DNA from: a virus
Virus record (IMG/VR): IMGVR_UViG_3300027971_000073
Coordinates: 1 to 47,354 of that record
Length of the DNA stretch: 47,354 bases
Reading direction: 5' to 3' (one strand)
The notes beneath the pieces were generated by a model. The model made no database searches, was not told the origin of the DNA, and saw nothing but the letters and a program-made list of their open reading frames with translations. Below are positions 22,810 through 29,974 of this stretch, piece by piece. The stretch's first letter is position 1, and each line of letters begins with the position of its first letter. The position numbers were made by a program, and so were the translations under genes.

Positions 22810-23089
22810 ATGAATTGCATTCACTGCACTTGCACTTGCTAACGCCCTGGAGAAATGTGTAAGCCTCCTGGACGCTCGACTCATGGACCTGGTGGGCCCC
22901 GGTCCCGGCATTATCTACCCAGCCTGGCTTGAGGTAGATCCAGAATCCGTCACCGTTGTCGCCAGTGCGCTTGATGTACTCCTTAACCTGGGGGTCGTTC
23001 AGATCCGAACCGCGATAGTCGCGCTCGTCGCTGATTGAATCTACCCGGTGGTCTCGTTTGATCTTTTCGATTAATTTACTTTCGTGCAT
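22808..23089 (-). CDS. Hypothetical protein with C-terminal Cys cluster (93 aa)
   Basis: 93 residues (MHESKLIEKIKRDHRVDSIS...). A basic-acidic helical N-terminus is followed by DGFWIYLKPGWV and a helix. The last residues CKCSECNS carry three Cys that could bind metal. Start ATG at 23089 follows leader copy 2. It is part of the small early-gene string. No family recognised. Confidence 0.6.
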   Translation of the reverse strand: MHESKLIEKIKRDHRVDSISDERDYRGSDLNDPQVKEYIKRTGDNGDGFWIYLKPGWVDNAGTGAHQVHESSVQEAYTFLQGVSKCKCSECNS

Positions 23090-23110
23090 GTTGGTTGGTC
23101 TTTCTTGGTT
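23090..23110 (-). promoter_or_regulatory. Repeated translation leader, copy 2
   Basis: On the minus strand, AACCAAGAAAGA then CCAACCAAC immediately before the ATG at 23089, matching copy 1 at 22788..22809 apart from one extra base there. A weaker relative, with CAACGAAAGGAACCCCACC, precedes the ATG at 25416. The shared pattern is an A/C-rich leader with a central AAAGA/AAAGGA. Confidence 0.7.
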
Positions 23111-23115
23111 GGGGG

Positions 23116-23388
23116 TTAGGCGTTACGATTGAAGCATATGTCGATGTACATCTTGGCGTCCCGGAGGGTCGATGCGATATCTATGCTGTTGCTGGAGTTG
23201 TAACCGTCCATGTCTTTGTATGTATTCCACTGGACTCCGGCGATCTCCTCGTCGAGTAAGTATCCGTTGTCGAACTTCTTAATAATCCACCCGCGATACT
23301 GATACATGTCTTTCCCGAGTTTCTTGGCTGTATGTTTGTTGGCGACTTTGACCGCGCCAACTTCGGTGTGGGTTAATGTGTTGCTCAT
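23116..23388 (-). CDS. Hypothetical protein (90 aa)
   Basis: 90 residues starting MSNTLTHTEVGAVKVANKHT. The central stretch MYQYRGWIIKKFDNGYLLDE suggests a small beta fold, followed by a helix with STLRDAKMYIDICF. Such Y-rGw-i-K patterns occur in small phage proteins of unknown role. It is the first gene after the helicase and follows an 88-base spacer with a hairpin, so it may begin a transcript. Confidence 0.6.
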   Translation of the reverse strand: MSNTLTHTEVGAVKVANKHTAKKLGKDMYQYRGWIIKKFDNGYLLDEEIAGVQWNTYKDMDGYNSSNSIDIASTLRDAKMYIDICFNRNA

Positions 23389-23399
23389 GGTTAGAATTT

Positions 23400-23473
23400 A
23401 ACCCATCCGCTGGGTTATGTCTACAAGTATTTTCAATACAATGCGTAAGTTGTTGATATTGAATGAAATACTT
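23400..23473 (-). promoter_or_regulatory. Intergenic hairpins downstream of the helicase gene
   Basis: AACCCA/TGGGTT form a 6-bp hairpin with a 5-base loop (23400..23416), 12 bases before the next ATG. A second inverted repeat AAGTATTT/AAATACTT spans 23425..23473 in an A+T-rich stretch. The A+T-rich segment could hold a promoter (TTGAAA and TTGTAT are possible -35 boxes), but I cannot identify a convincing -10. Confidence 0.4.
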
Positions 23474-23476
23474 TTT

Positions 23477-24895
23477 CTAAAAACCTGGCGCCGGAACGCG
23501 GTAAACCTCGCCAAACTGCGATTTATCCTTCATCAACTTGCCGGACTTCACCAAGCGCGTGAGGTATCTCGAGAGGGTTCCCCGCGGAATTCCCATAGCA
23601 GGATCTGCTTTCTCCCACACCTCCTTGAACGATGAGCCCTTCTCCTTGTCAACGCACGCCATCACTTCGTCGTCCTCGTATGCCTTCTTCGATCCTTCGG
23701 TTGGTCGCGCGTCGTCCGGATTAAATTCTGCTGTGCGTTTCATCAGGGGAAATTCCCACTGTACGCAAAACGGATCGATCGGCGAGAAGTCTCTCATCGT
23801 CGGCTCGACGATTAAAACATTCTCTTCCTTGTGCGGATGCATAACGAAGATGCTGTCCGGGTCCCGGGCGAATACTGTACTGCCCGACATCTTATCAAAC
23901 CCGGCCCTGTTACCGTGGCCCTTGCTGAAGTGATGCCCGAACACGACGCTGGCGTTTGTTTCGACTGCAATGCTGTCCACCTCGTTCATCAACGTTGCCA
24001 TCTCTCCGGCACTGTTCTCGTCTCTCTCTCCATACAGCTTGTAGATCGGGTCGAAGCAGATCAGTCCAAACTCTCCGATCCGTAACTGGTCGATGATCTT
24101 GGGCCGCAACGCGCTCAGGTCCGCCGAGTGTCCGCGCAAGTTCCAAACGAACAACTGGTCATTGGGTATCTGAATGCCTAGCGCCCGGCACACGGATCTG
24201 ATCCGCTCGCGAAATGAGTACTGCTGGATCTCAAAGTTAATGAACAGCACCCGCGTCTTGCGAGTAGGCATCTCCCAAAACTTTGTGCCAGACGCAACAC
24301 ATATCGCCAACTGCAACAGCGTCCACGTCTTCATGCTTTTGCTCGTCCCGCCCAGCACCATCTTGCAACCGCGGTGCAGGGCACCAAAGATAATCTCCTC
24401 CGGCTTCTCAATCGCCAATTCATCTAGAGCGCTAGCCTCCATGATGAGTGGGAGATTCCCACTGCCCCATGGCTTGCTGGCCCCAGCCAGGATGTTCCTA
24501 ATATCTTCCGGGCACGCGTCCTGCTCTTCCATCGCACCGAGCGCCTTGAGCGCAGCTGCGTGCATGTTCCGCATCCGGGTAGTCTTCCGCAACCTGGGCA
24601 ACCAATAGTCCATCTTGGAAGCGGAGGTGATCGATCCAGACATAATCTTTAGACTGAATTCGTGCACATACTTCGGATGCTCCTTGCCGACAAACTCGCC
24701 CATAGCGACAGCGTCAGGTGGCACACCGTCCCTGAGCCCCCGGGCGACGCACCGGGCTACTGGTTGGTAGTAGTTGTGCGGGTCGAGGATCTCAGCCTTG
24801 TTCCTGTCTAGAATAATTGGGTCGGTGAAGCATGCCGACAGCACTGCCCACTCAGCCTCATTGTCCCGAGGTGGTCCGTAAGAGTCTTGGTTCAT
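23477..24895 (-). CDS. RepA-like replicative helicase / AAA_25 ATPase
   Basis: 472 residues from the ATG at 24895 (MNQDSYGPPRDNEAEWAVLS), which overlaps the preceding stop by ATGA. The N-terminal 120 residues resemble a DnaB-type helical domain. The ATPase core has Walker A GGTSKSMKT (182-190), Walker B LICFDP (278-283) and a HHFSKG sensor-like motif (321-326), the pattern of RepA/AAA_25 hexameric helicases. The C-terminal 90 residues hold a winged-helix-like part (GTLSRYLTRLVKSGKL). It would unwind DNA at the replication fork. No primase or polymerase is seen in the window. Confidence 0.8.
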   Translation of the reverse strand: MNQDSYGPPRDNEAEWAVLSACFTDPIILDRNKAEILDPHNYYQPVARCVARGLRDGVPPDAVAMGEFVGKEHPKYVHEFSLKIMSGSITSASKMDYWLPRLRKTTRMRNMHAAALKALGAMEEQDACPEDIRNILAGASKPWGSGNLPLIMEASALDELAIEKPEEIIFGALHRGCKMVLGGTSKSMKTWTLLQLAICVASGTKFWEMPTRKTRVLFINFEIQQYSFRERIRSVCRALGIQIPNDQLFVWNLRGHSADLSALRPKIIDQLRIGEFGLICFDPIYKLYGERDENSAGEMATLMNEVDSIAVETNASVVFGHHFSKGHGNRAGFDKMSGSTVFARDPDSIFVMHPHKEENVLIVEPTMRDFSPIDPFCVQWEFPLMKRTAEFNPDDARPTEGSKKAYEDDEVMACVDKEKGSSFKEVWEKADPAMGIPRGTLSRYLTRLVKSGKLMKDKSQFGEVYRVPAPGF

Positions 24896-25056
24896 TGTGG
24901 TTGCGTCCCCCACATTTCCTTCCAGACGGTCTTGCGCATTTGCAAGATCACTCCCCACACATTGTCAGGGAAGATCCAGCACTTCTCGACCTGGAACTGT
25001 TCCGCCAGTTTCTTTAGCTCGTTGGGCACCTCAGACTTGTAGTCGTCAATCTTCAT
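24892..25056 (-). CDS. Hypothetical protein coupled to the helicase gene (54 aa)
   Basis: 54 residues starting MKIDDYKSEVPNELKKLAEQ; helical N-terminus, then CWIFPDNVWGVILQM and a basic Trp-containing end. Its stop overlaps the helicase ATG (ATGA), and its ATG shares a base boundary with the upstream stop (TAAATG). Possibly a helicase loader or accessory by position; no sequence support. Confidence 0.6.
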   Translation of the reverse strand: MKIDDYKSEVPNELKKLAEQFQVEKCWIFPDNVWGVILQMRKTVWKEMWGTQPQ

Positions 25057-25416
25057 TTAATTACCCTTCCTTGATTGGTGGAACTTTCTGTTCTCATTTT
25101 CACTACACTTCTCGGGCGTCAACTTCTCCAGGCGCCGGACTACGTCACGGTGATCCACGTTGGCCCCGGCAACCATGAGCCATGTAGCCATAGGTTCACC
25201 GCGTATTGCGCGGACTAATTCGTCCGACTCGATGTAGCTTTTGTATCCGTCTCCGTGTCCCGAGTTGCGTCTCGGCTTGGCTATTGATACGAGCCCGGAC
25301 AGAATCTTTCTGCGGTTCAGCAGTTTAATGTCTGAGATCATCTGCACGACGACCTCTCCTGCGAGTTGCCTATACCTTTCGGTCAGGTCTCCTTTTGTGA
25401 GTCTGGTGGATTGCAT
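25057..25416 (-). CDS. Basic hypothetical protein (119 aa)
   Basis: 119 residues starting MQSTRLTKGDLTERYRQLAG. Mostly helical and basic, with NRRKILSGLVSIAKPRRNSG and a later helix pair. A helical, positively charged profile just upstream of the helicase gene could indicate a DNA-binding replication accessory; this is inference. AAAGGA lies upstream of the ATG, within an A/C-rich leader resembling the repeated one at 22.8 and 23.1 kb. Confidence 0.6.
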   Translation of the reverse strand: MQSTRLTKGDLTERYRQLAGEVVVQMISDIKLLNRRKILSGLVSIAKPRRNSGHGDGYKSYIESDELVRAIRGEPMATWLMVAGANVDHRDVVRRLEKLTPEKCSENENRKFHQSRKGN

Positions 25417-25628
25417 GGTGGGGTTCCTTTCGTTGGGGTTGTTGTCTTATCTTCTACAAAAGTTCCTGTCAACATGTCCAGCTTATATCCGTTTCCGTGC
25501 CAATGATCGTAGAGCATGGAGTTAATTATTCTTCCCTTGTGCCCGAACTCCTCTGGGAACAAGTTCCCTGGATGAATCCCGAGATCTCTTACCAGAGTCC
25601 CGAAATTAATTGCGGTCAGCTTATACAT
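25383..25628 (-). CDS. Hypothetical protein (81 aa)
   Basis: 81 residues from the ATG at 25628 (MYKLTAINFGTLVRDLGIHP); a GTG two codons upstream is the alternative. A helix-rich first half is followed by YDHWHGNGYKLDMLTGTFV and a Thr/Pro/Lys-rich disordered tail. It overlaps the next gene by 34 bases. Not recognised. Confidence 0.55.
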   Translation of the reverse strand: MYKLTAINFGTLVRDLGIHPGNLFPEEFGHKGRIINSMLYDHWHGNGYKLDMLTGTFVEDKTTTPTKGTPPCNPPDSQKET

Positions 25629-25636
25629 TTTCACTT

Positions 25637-25906
25637 CTATTTTTGGGGCATTGCATGCATGAAGACTGGAGCCTGCTCGCCCACATAGACTTCGGCAATC
25701 TTATAATCAAAATATTCGTGGGCCTCATCATGGTCCATGCCGTCCTTCATTAGCTCCTGGATAATCTTGTCTATGTCGTACACGGCGCACAATAGCCCAT
25801 CAAATGTCCTGCCCACCCCCACAATCGCGCAGTCAAATCCGTCGGCAAACATGATGCCGTCAGCCTCTTCGCCAAATGTGTCGAGGATTTCGTCCCTTAT
25901 GTTCAC
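25637..25906 (-). CDS. Acidic hypothetical protein (89 aa)
   Basis: 89 residues starting with GTG at 25906, which overlaps the preceding stop (GTGA) and has GGAGGAG 6 bases upstream. Acidic, with GFDCAIVGVGRTFDGLLCAV and a helix containing MDHDEAHEYFDYKIAE, then VGEQAPVFMHAMPQK. The DEAHEYF... VGE-PVF pattern is familiar from small hypothetical proteins of other phages. Function unknown. Confidence 0.65.
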   Translation of the reverse strand: MNIRDEILDTFGEEADGIMFADGFDCAIVGVGRTFDGLLCAVYDIDKIIQELMKDGMDHDEAHEYFDYKIAEVYVGEQAPVFMHAMPQK

Positions 25907-26493
25907 GCTGTCTCCTCCCCGACCACATCGTCCCAGGTCGCGTCTTCACCGTGCCATTCTTCGCGCTGTCCGCGCAGCCACTCAGGCTTGTCGCCTGGAG
26001 TGGTAAAGCTCGACTCATTCCATAGGACATTGTTGCCCGGGACAGCAGTGATCCTGCCGTTGTTTAGCTTAATGAAATGGTGAGACTTGGTCTGCTCCGG
26101 GGCCATGGAGAATCCGTCTCCGTAAGGTTCAGCAGTAAACATGTATCTCCCAACCTCCCATGTCTTCTTGCTAGCGATCCACACTCGGCAGGACAAGCCC
26201 ATCAAGTAAACGTATTCGACCGTGACAAAATCCCACCCAAAACAATCCCACCTCTGCGCGTCGTTCAGATCCCAATCGGCAATAGCTACCTCTCCATGAG
26301 CCAAGGCATGCAGTGGAAGTCCGCGGTAGATTGCCCCGCACTTCAACATGACAGTGCATCCCCAGGCCCGGCCAGGGATCGCGGTCAGCCCGAACCAGAC
26401 AGCGTCATCTATCTCCTGCTTCATACCGTCCGACACAAATGCCATGTCGACCTTGACGTATAGGTGGCGAGGAAGGCTGGCTGCGTGGGTCAT
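25903..26493 (-). CDS. Hypothetical protein (196 aa)
   Basis: 196 residues (MTHAASLPRHLYVKVDMAFV...). Beta-rich with many aromatic residues: WFGLTAIPGRAWGCTVMLKC, DWDLNDAQRWDCFGWDF, then an Asn/Gly-rich stretch and an acidic C-terminus ending DDVVGEETA. Start is coupled to the 59-residue gene by ATGA. No enzymatic motif that I can name; Trp and Cys content suggests a compact beta domain. Confidence 0.65.
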   Translation of the reverse strand: MTHAASLPRHLYVKVDMAFVSDGMKQEIDDAVWFGLTAIPGRAWGCTVMLKCGAIYRGLPLHALAHGEVAIADWDLNDAQRWDCFGWDFVTVEYVYLMGLSCRVWIASKKTWEVGRYMFTAEPYGDGFSMAPEQTKSHHFIKLNNGRITAVPGNNVLWNESSFTTPGDKPEWLRGQREEWHGEDATWDDVVGEETA

Positions 26494-26669
26494 TTGACCT
26501 TCTTCCGGGGCAAATTGTTCTTAACCTTCTTCCAAACCGATTCGTCCTTATCAAAGCCAAGAGACCAGTTCATGACCTTGTTGTAGATCGAATACCCATA
26601 TCCAAACCGCATGAACGTCCTTGAGATCAAGTCTCCTATCCAATAGAAAGTCCAGGCTAGTGCTCTCAT
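26490..26669 (-). CDS. Small basic protein of a common phage type (59 aa)
   Basis: 59 residues starting MRALAWTFYWIGDLISRTFM, then RFGYGYSIYNKVMNWSLGFD, ending in Lys/Arg. The W-x-IGDLISR...GYGYSIYN-M-WS pattern is one I recognise from small phage proteins of unknown function. The ATG at 26669 overlaps the stop of the 26-residue peptide gene, and its own stop overlaps the next ATG, so three genes are joined by ATGA. The N-terminal part could associate with membrane. Confidence 0.65.
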   Translation of the reverse strand: MRALAWTFYWIGDLISRTFMRFGYGYSIYNKVMNWSLGFDKDESVWKKVKNNLPRKKVK

Positions 26670-26746
26670 TTATTCAGCTTGTCGCAGTACATGAGGAGTA
26701 CTCCAAAGACAACCATCCAAAACATGATTATAAAGAAATCGCTCAT
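26666..26746 (-). CDS. 26-residue membrane micropeptide
   Basis: Encodes MSDFFIIMFWMVVFGVLLMY then a short polar tail with CDKLNK: one membrane segment. The ATG overlaps the oxygenase stop (ATGA at 26743..26746), and its stop overlaps the next ATG, so it sits precisely within a coupled chain. Together with the similar-sized peptide at 22264..22344 it is one of two single-helix micropeptides in the early block. Confidence 0.6.
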   Translation of the reverse strand: MSDFFIIMFWMVVFGVLLMYCDKLNK

Positions 26747-27306
26747 CGCCACTGTCCTCCTGTAAGCCAGGCGACCAGCACCCACCTAGATCCAAAGAAC
26801 ACTGGCAGTGCTTGGTGCCTGATGTAGGTGGGGAACATCGTTGCCGATCCCCGCTTCTTTACATCTTTCGCGTTGTGCAAGTCGCACTCAACCCGAAGTC
26901 CTCCGCCTAGAAACTCTGATGGATCTGATAGGTTGATCACCATAGTTAGCTTGCGATCGCTACCGTCGAAGCAGTCGAAGTGCGGCAGGAAGAACTGACC
27001 CGGCCTGTAGCGTAGGATCTGCAGTTGCTGAATGCCTGTGATGTCAAACTTGTAGTGCTCTTCGTTTAGGTCCATGGCAACACTTCTGACAACGTCGTAT
27101 AGCCACTTGTAATGTTCTGCGAACGGCACCCAACAAGATGAGCATGTCCTAGTGTATGAAGACCTGGTCGTGCCATCCTTCTTCATGACGTGGGATCTCC
27201 TCATGCCTATGACCTCGGCATCATCGCGAATCATATTGCACTGCCCCTGCGTCAACACGTCCGGCTCGCACACTGCTGTTAAAATCTTTTGCTTAAACTG
27301 GTTCAT
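26743..27306 (-). CDS. 2-oxoglutarate/Fe(II)-dependent oxygenase (prolyl-hydroxylase type)
   Basis: 187 residues. The iron ligands are visible as H109 and D111 in LPHFDCFDG and H164 in YIRHQALP; R174 in FGSRWVLVAW would hold 2-oxoglutarate. The strands KLTMVINLSDP and GGGLRVE are the usual double-stranded helix core of P4H-like enzymes. It would hydroxylate a protein, nucleic acid or small molecule. Neighbours are two glycosyltransferases, which suggests a hydroxylate-then-glycosylate pathway. Start overlaps the preceding stop by ATGA. Confidence 0.85.
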   Translation of the reverse strand: MNQFKQKILTAVCEPDVLTQGQCNMIRDDAEVIGMRRSHVMKKDGTTRSSYTRTCSSCWVPFAEHYKWLYDVVRSVAMDLNEEHYKFDITGIQQLQILRYRPGQFFLPHFDCFDGSDRKLTMVINLSDPSEFLGGGLRVECDLHNAKDVKKRGSATMFPTYIRHQALPVFFGSRWVLVAWLTGGQWR

Positions 27307-27554
27307 TGCACCATCTCGTTTAGTGCAGCTTTCAAAGCGTACTGGAACAGAGCATCCTTGTCGCTCGCGATGTGGATGCGCCCGGCCTCAACGATTGATT
27401 CGTAGACATCCTTGTCCACGTCCAAGCCCAACTCATAGCAAACAACTTTCTTCTCAGAAATGATTTTAATCAGATCTTTTTTAGGTTTGCTTGGATTTCC
27501 TTTGTCTTTGCTAGGATATCTTCTGGCTTGATTGATTTTAGAACGTTGCACCAT
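27303..27554 (-). CDS. Lysine-rich hypothetical protein (83 aa)
   Basis: 83 residues starting MVQRSKINQARRYPSKDKGN, strongly basic for 35 residues and then a compact alpha/beta part (VVCYELGLDVDKDVYESIVE). AAAGGAG precedes the ATG at 27554. It overlaps the GT9-like gene by 85 bases in another frame, a long overlap for this genome, but its ribosome site and coupling to the oxygenase gene support it. Function unknown. Confidence 0.55.
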   Translation of the reverse strand: MVQRSKINQARRYPSKDKGNPSKPKKDLIKIISEKKVVCYELGLDVDKDVYESIVEAGRIHIASDKDALFQYALKAALNEMVQ

Positions 27555-28534
27555 TTGGGTTCTCCTTTTATCGCGTTGACTGCATCTTTACATTTGTCCT
27601 TGGGTTGCTCGTACACCGAGCATGGGGCGTGGGGACAAACATCTTTAGGGAAGATTGGCTTCACATACTTGTAGTACTTCGAGGTGTGCTCAGGTCCGTA
27701 GGGTCCGTACAGCCCTACGGTTGGCGCGTCGAATACCGCGGTCATGTGCATGATTGCCGACTCCGGGCAAACTGCCATGTCGCAACGCGCGGCCAGGTGC
27801 AACAGGGTCCTAACATTACGCAGTCTTCCCTGCAGATTGATTAGCCTATTGTGCGTGACGGATAAGGGAGGATCGTCGTGGCCTACTGCGACAACGTGCC
27901 AATCCTTATTCTCTTTTAGGAACGACTTGATGAATAGTCCTGCCTCGTAGGTGGGGTAGCTCTTCCACAATGAAGATCCGCTAATGCTGTAAAGCAGGAA
28001 TGGTCCGGCAACGTCAAATCCAACCGTAGCAAGTTCATGCTGATCCTTTTCCATCAGCTTTGCGTATGGCTTCTTAAACTGATCGTCAACCTCTACGCCC
28101 CAAGATCCGTAAACGTAGTCATACACGTTTCCGTCTAGGTGCGCGGTCTTCGACAAGATATCGTCAAGACAGACGTGGCCTTTGTACGACTTCCAGGTGG
28201 CGATTGTGGGTGCTAACGGTAGCGCCCTAACTCCTGCAAATCCTTCCCACAATCCAAGATGACGTTGAGGAACGTAGGCATCGATCCTTCCGTCTCCCTC
28301 GTAGTGTTGCATTGCCCTGGCGATGCCCATGGCGATGAACTGATCCCCAATCGCCCCGCCCCGGTACAGGGCCGCGTACCCGCCCGAGGCACAACCAACC
28401 CTGTACGGTATCGTGTACGCGTCTGCATGTGTGCCGGGTATCCCGCGGACTTCATCCGGGACTACGATTGAATCGTGCGGATGGTGGAGCCGATCGTCCA
28501 ACATCATGGGATCTTTTAGGGTCAATATTCTCAT
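27470..28534 (-). CDS. GT9-like glycosyltransferase (heptosyltransferase-type fold)
   Basis: 354 residues. The N-terminal RGGAIGDQFIAMGIARAM (about 58-75) resembles the G-x-GD phosphate-binding start of GT9 enzymes. The C-terminal CDMAVCPESAIMHMTAVFDA with PTVGLYGPYGPEHT (about 251-285) is the characteristic nucleotide-sugar-binding region. GT9 members transfer heptose or other sugars to lipopolysaccharide; a phage copy could modify host surface or phage components. ATG overlaps the stop of the GT8-like gene (ATGA). Confidence 0.75.
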   Translation of the reverse strand: MRILTLKDPMMLDDRLHHPHDSIVVPDEVRGIPGTHADAYTIPYRVGCASGGYAALYRGGAIGDQFIAMGIARAMQHYEGDGRIDAYVPQRHLGLWEGFAGVRALPLAPTIATWKSYKGHVCLDDILSKTAHLDGNVYDYVYGSWGVEVDDQFKKPYAKLMEKDQHELATVGFDVAGPFLLYSISGSSLWKSYPTYEAGLFIKSFLKENKDWHVVAVGHDDPPLSVTHNRLINLQGRLRNVRTLLHLAARCDMAVCPESAIMHMTAVFDAPTVGLYGPYGPEHTSKYYKYVKPIFPKDVCPHAPCSVYEQPKDKCKDAVNAIKGEPKWCNVLKSIKPEDILAKTKEIQANLKKI

Positions 28535-29175
28535 GGTAATACCTTGTCCATTTCCTCAATCCACTTTGCCCTGGCATCTCCGTAGATCCCGGCTGCGTGT
28601 GGCATGAAACCATCCGACTGCTTCTTGTCCTTTGGCGTGTTGATCTCCATCGCGTTCCATTCCCAACTCAGGAAACGGATAGAGTAACCGAGCATTCTGG
28701 CCCGGTAGTTTGTGAAAGTCTGCTCGGGGAATGCGAATGGGGCGTACACGAAATTAGCCCAGGCGCCTGCATGTTGCTTGTCGCAAACCATGACTCCGGT
28801 ATTGAAATAGCCTTGAGTCCACCTAACCGATCCGAGCAGTGCCTGGGATAGGATCATCTCGTTCGCCCGGCCCCAATGCAACTGGTCGCCGTGAGGGGCA
28901 TCGGCACAAGCGTAGAAATGTCCGTGAGGGAAAGTCTCGAATGGGTTTACGCACTCGCGCGAAATCAATACATCGCTGTCAACGAACAGAGTCCTGTCAG
29001 CATTCTGCACCGCGTCGACTAACGACATCTTGGCTAGCAGTCCGATCGGCTTCTCCGGCTTAATGACAACTAGGTCGGCGCCCCAGCGCGTCGACGCCTC
29101 TTTTATCCTAGGGAGGGAATGATTCTCAAACCATTCCGGCAACTGGCAACTAACCGTTACTATTTGCTTCTTCAT
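28531..29175 (-). CDS. GT8-like glycosyltransferase
   Basis: 214 residues from the ATG at 29175 (MKKQIVTVSCQLPEWFENHS), preceded by GGAGG at good spacing. DSD at about 66-68 within RTLFVDSDVLI is the metal/nucleotide-sugar motif of GT-A enzymes, with a later FNTGVMVCD and a C-terminal GDARAKWIEEMDK. The fold resembles glycogenin/GT8-type transferases. It is coupled to the GT9-like gene. A longer in-frame start at 29244 overlaps the preceding gene and lacks a ribosome site. Confidence 0.75.
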   Translation of the reverse strand: MKKQIVTVSCQLPEWFENHSLPRIKEASTRWGADLVVIKPEKPIGLLAKMSLVDAVQNADRTLFVDSDVLISRECVNPFETFPHGHFYACADAPHGDQLHWGRANEMILSQALLGSVRWTQGYFNTGVMVCDKQHAGAWANFVYAPFAFPEQTFTNYRARMLGYSIRFLSWEWNAMEINTPKDKKQSDGFMPHAAGIYGDARAKWIEEMDKVLP

Positions 29176-29302
29176 GAATCCCGGCCTCCTTAATTGCCTT
29201 CGCCAGCCCCTCCGGGACAATCTCAATCCTCCCGGTGGAATCAAAGATATCTCCGTTTGAAGTCACCGCGTAGTATCTTTCACCCCACTGGACGTAGATC
29301 AT
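29150..29302 (-). CDS. Small hypothetical protein (50 aa)
   Basis: 50 residues from the ATG at 29302 (MIYVQWGERYYAVTSNGDIF), a tidy beta-strand pattern followed by DSTGRIEIVPEGLAKAIKEA and a short tail. GAGGAAGG lies upstream, and the ATG overlaps the stop of the 65-residue gene (ATGA). Ends 26 bases inside the GT8-like gene. No family recognised. Confidence 0.6.
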   Translation of the reverse strand: MIYVQWGERYYAVTSNGDIFDSTGRIEIVPEGLAKAIKEAGIHEEANSNG

Positions 29303-29496
29303 GTTGCCTTCCTCTCCTCCATAAATCTCTGGATGATTTGATGCAACCGATAGTTTTCCCAGGACAGATACTCCATAATGCGCTCCACCCTTGTCGACTC
29401 GTCCTTGTGAAGAAACACTGCTAGCGGGTCTTCCCATGTCTTTGTCTCCGGGCCAATATGTATGCTGGTGCTATTTGTTGTCACGGATTTTGTCAA
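29299..29496 (-). CDS. Hypothetical helical protein with non-ATG start (65 aa)
   Basis: Up to 65 residues, starting with TTG at 29496 or GTG at 29484; neither has a clear ribosome site. The body is helical and charged (VERIMEYLSWENYRLHQIIQ). It overlaps the membrane micro-gene upstream and the 50-residue gene downstream by ATGA. Coding potential rests on the coupling; start uncertain. Confidence 0.45.
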   Translation of the reverse strand: MTKSVTTNSTSIHIGPETKTWEDPLAVFLHKDESTRVERIMEYLSWENYRLHQIIQRFMEERKAT

Positions 29497-29602
29497 TTTT
29501 TTCGATTGCGATCATGCTGATCCAAACTACTGGCGCAAGTACAATCACGACAGTTGTGATTAGCCCAATCAGAAATATCAACTCAATGATGCGCCCGGCC
29601 AT
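29471..29602 (-). CDS. Small membrane protein (43 aa)
   Basis: 43 residues from the ATG at 29602 (MAGRIIELIFLIGLITTVVI), with a long hydrophobic segment (about 5-31) and a charged C-terminus EKIDKIRDNK. The ATG overlaps the stop of the 123-residue gene as TAATG. One or two closely packed membrane helices are possible. A longer frame from 29680 would run inside the upstream gene and is rejected. Could be a holin-like or exclusion protein. Confidence 0.6.
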   Translation of the reverse strand: MAGRIIELIFLIGLITTVVIVLAPVVWISMIAIEKIDKIRDNK

Positions 29603-29973
29603 TAATGTATCTTCCCTTCCTTCGCCTTGTAGAGCGTGAACACGGCCCGGACCAGTGCTCGCTCCAGGTGGTCGATACAAGTTTCGCCGGAACTATCCGG
29701 AGAAGACGTGTTGCCATCGATCTGTTGCATCGCCCGGGTCATGTGGGCAATTGCCCTGTCCGAGTTGTAGCGGAGCGAATTCTTGTGGAACCACTCTCCA
29801 AACCTAGACTTGTTTGACCCCCGGCTCATGATCTTTCTGATCACGGTGCTCGCATGAGTAGCTACGTCTTCGATCGTTGGTTCTGTATGTTCTCTGACCG
29901 GGAGCCCCTCCTGGAGCTCTCGAACTGCTGTTCCTAGCGAATCGATTGCTTCCATGATTGATTGTGTACTCAT
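29602..29973 (-). CDS. Hypothetical helical protein (123 aa)
   Basis: 123 residues. Helical throughout, with SRFGEWFHKNSLRYNSDRAI and AHMTRAMQQIDG, then a Ser-rich acidic loop and ETCIDHLERALVRAVFTLYK. The spacing of a His-containing helix, a DSSGET-type loop and a second His helix recalls small phage proteins related to MazG-like or DUF5664 families, but I cannot confirm metal ligands. Stop is coupled to the 43-residue membrane gene. Confidence 0.55.
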   Translation of the reverse strand: MSTQSIMEAIDSLGTAVRELQEGLPVREHTEPTIEDVATHASTVIRKIMSRGSNKSRFGEWFHKNSLRYNSDRAIAHMTRAMQQIDGNTSSPDSSGETCIDHLERALVRAVFTLYKAKEGKIH

Positions 29974-29974
29974 A

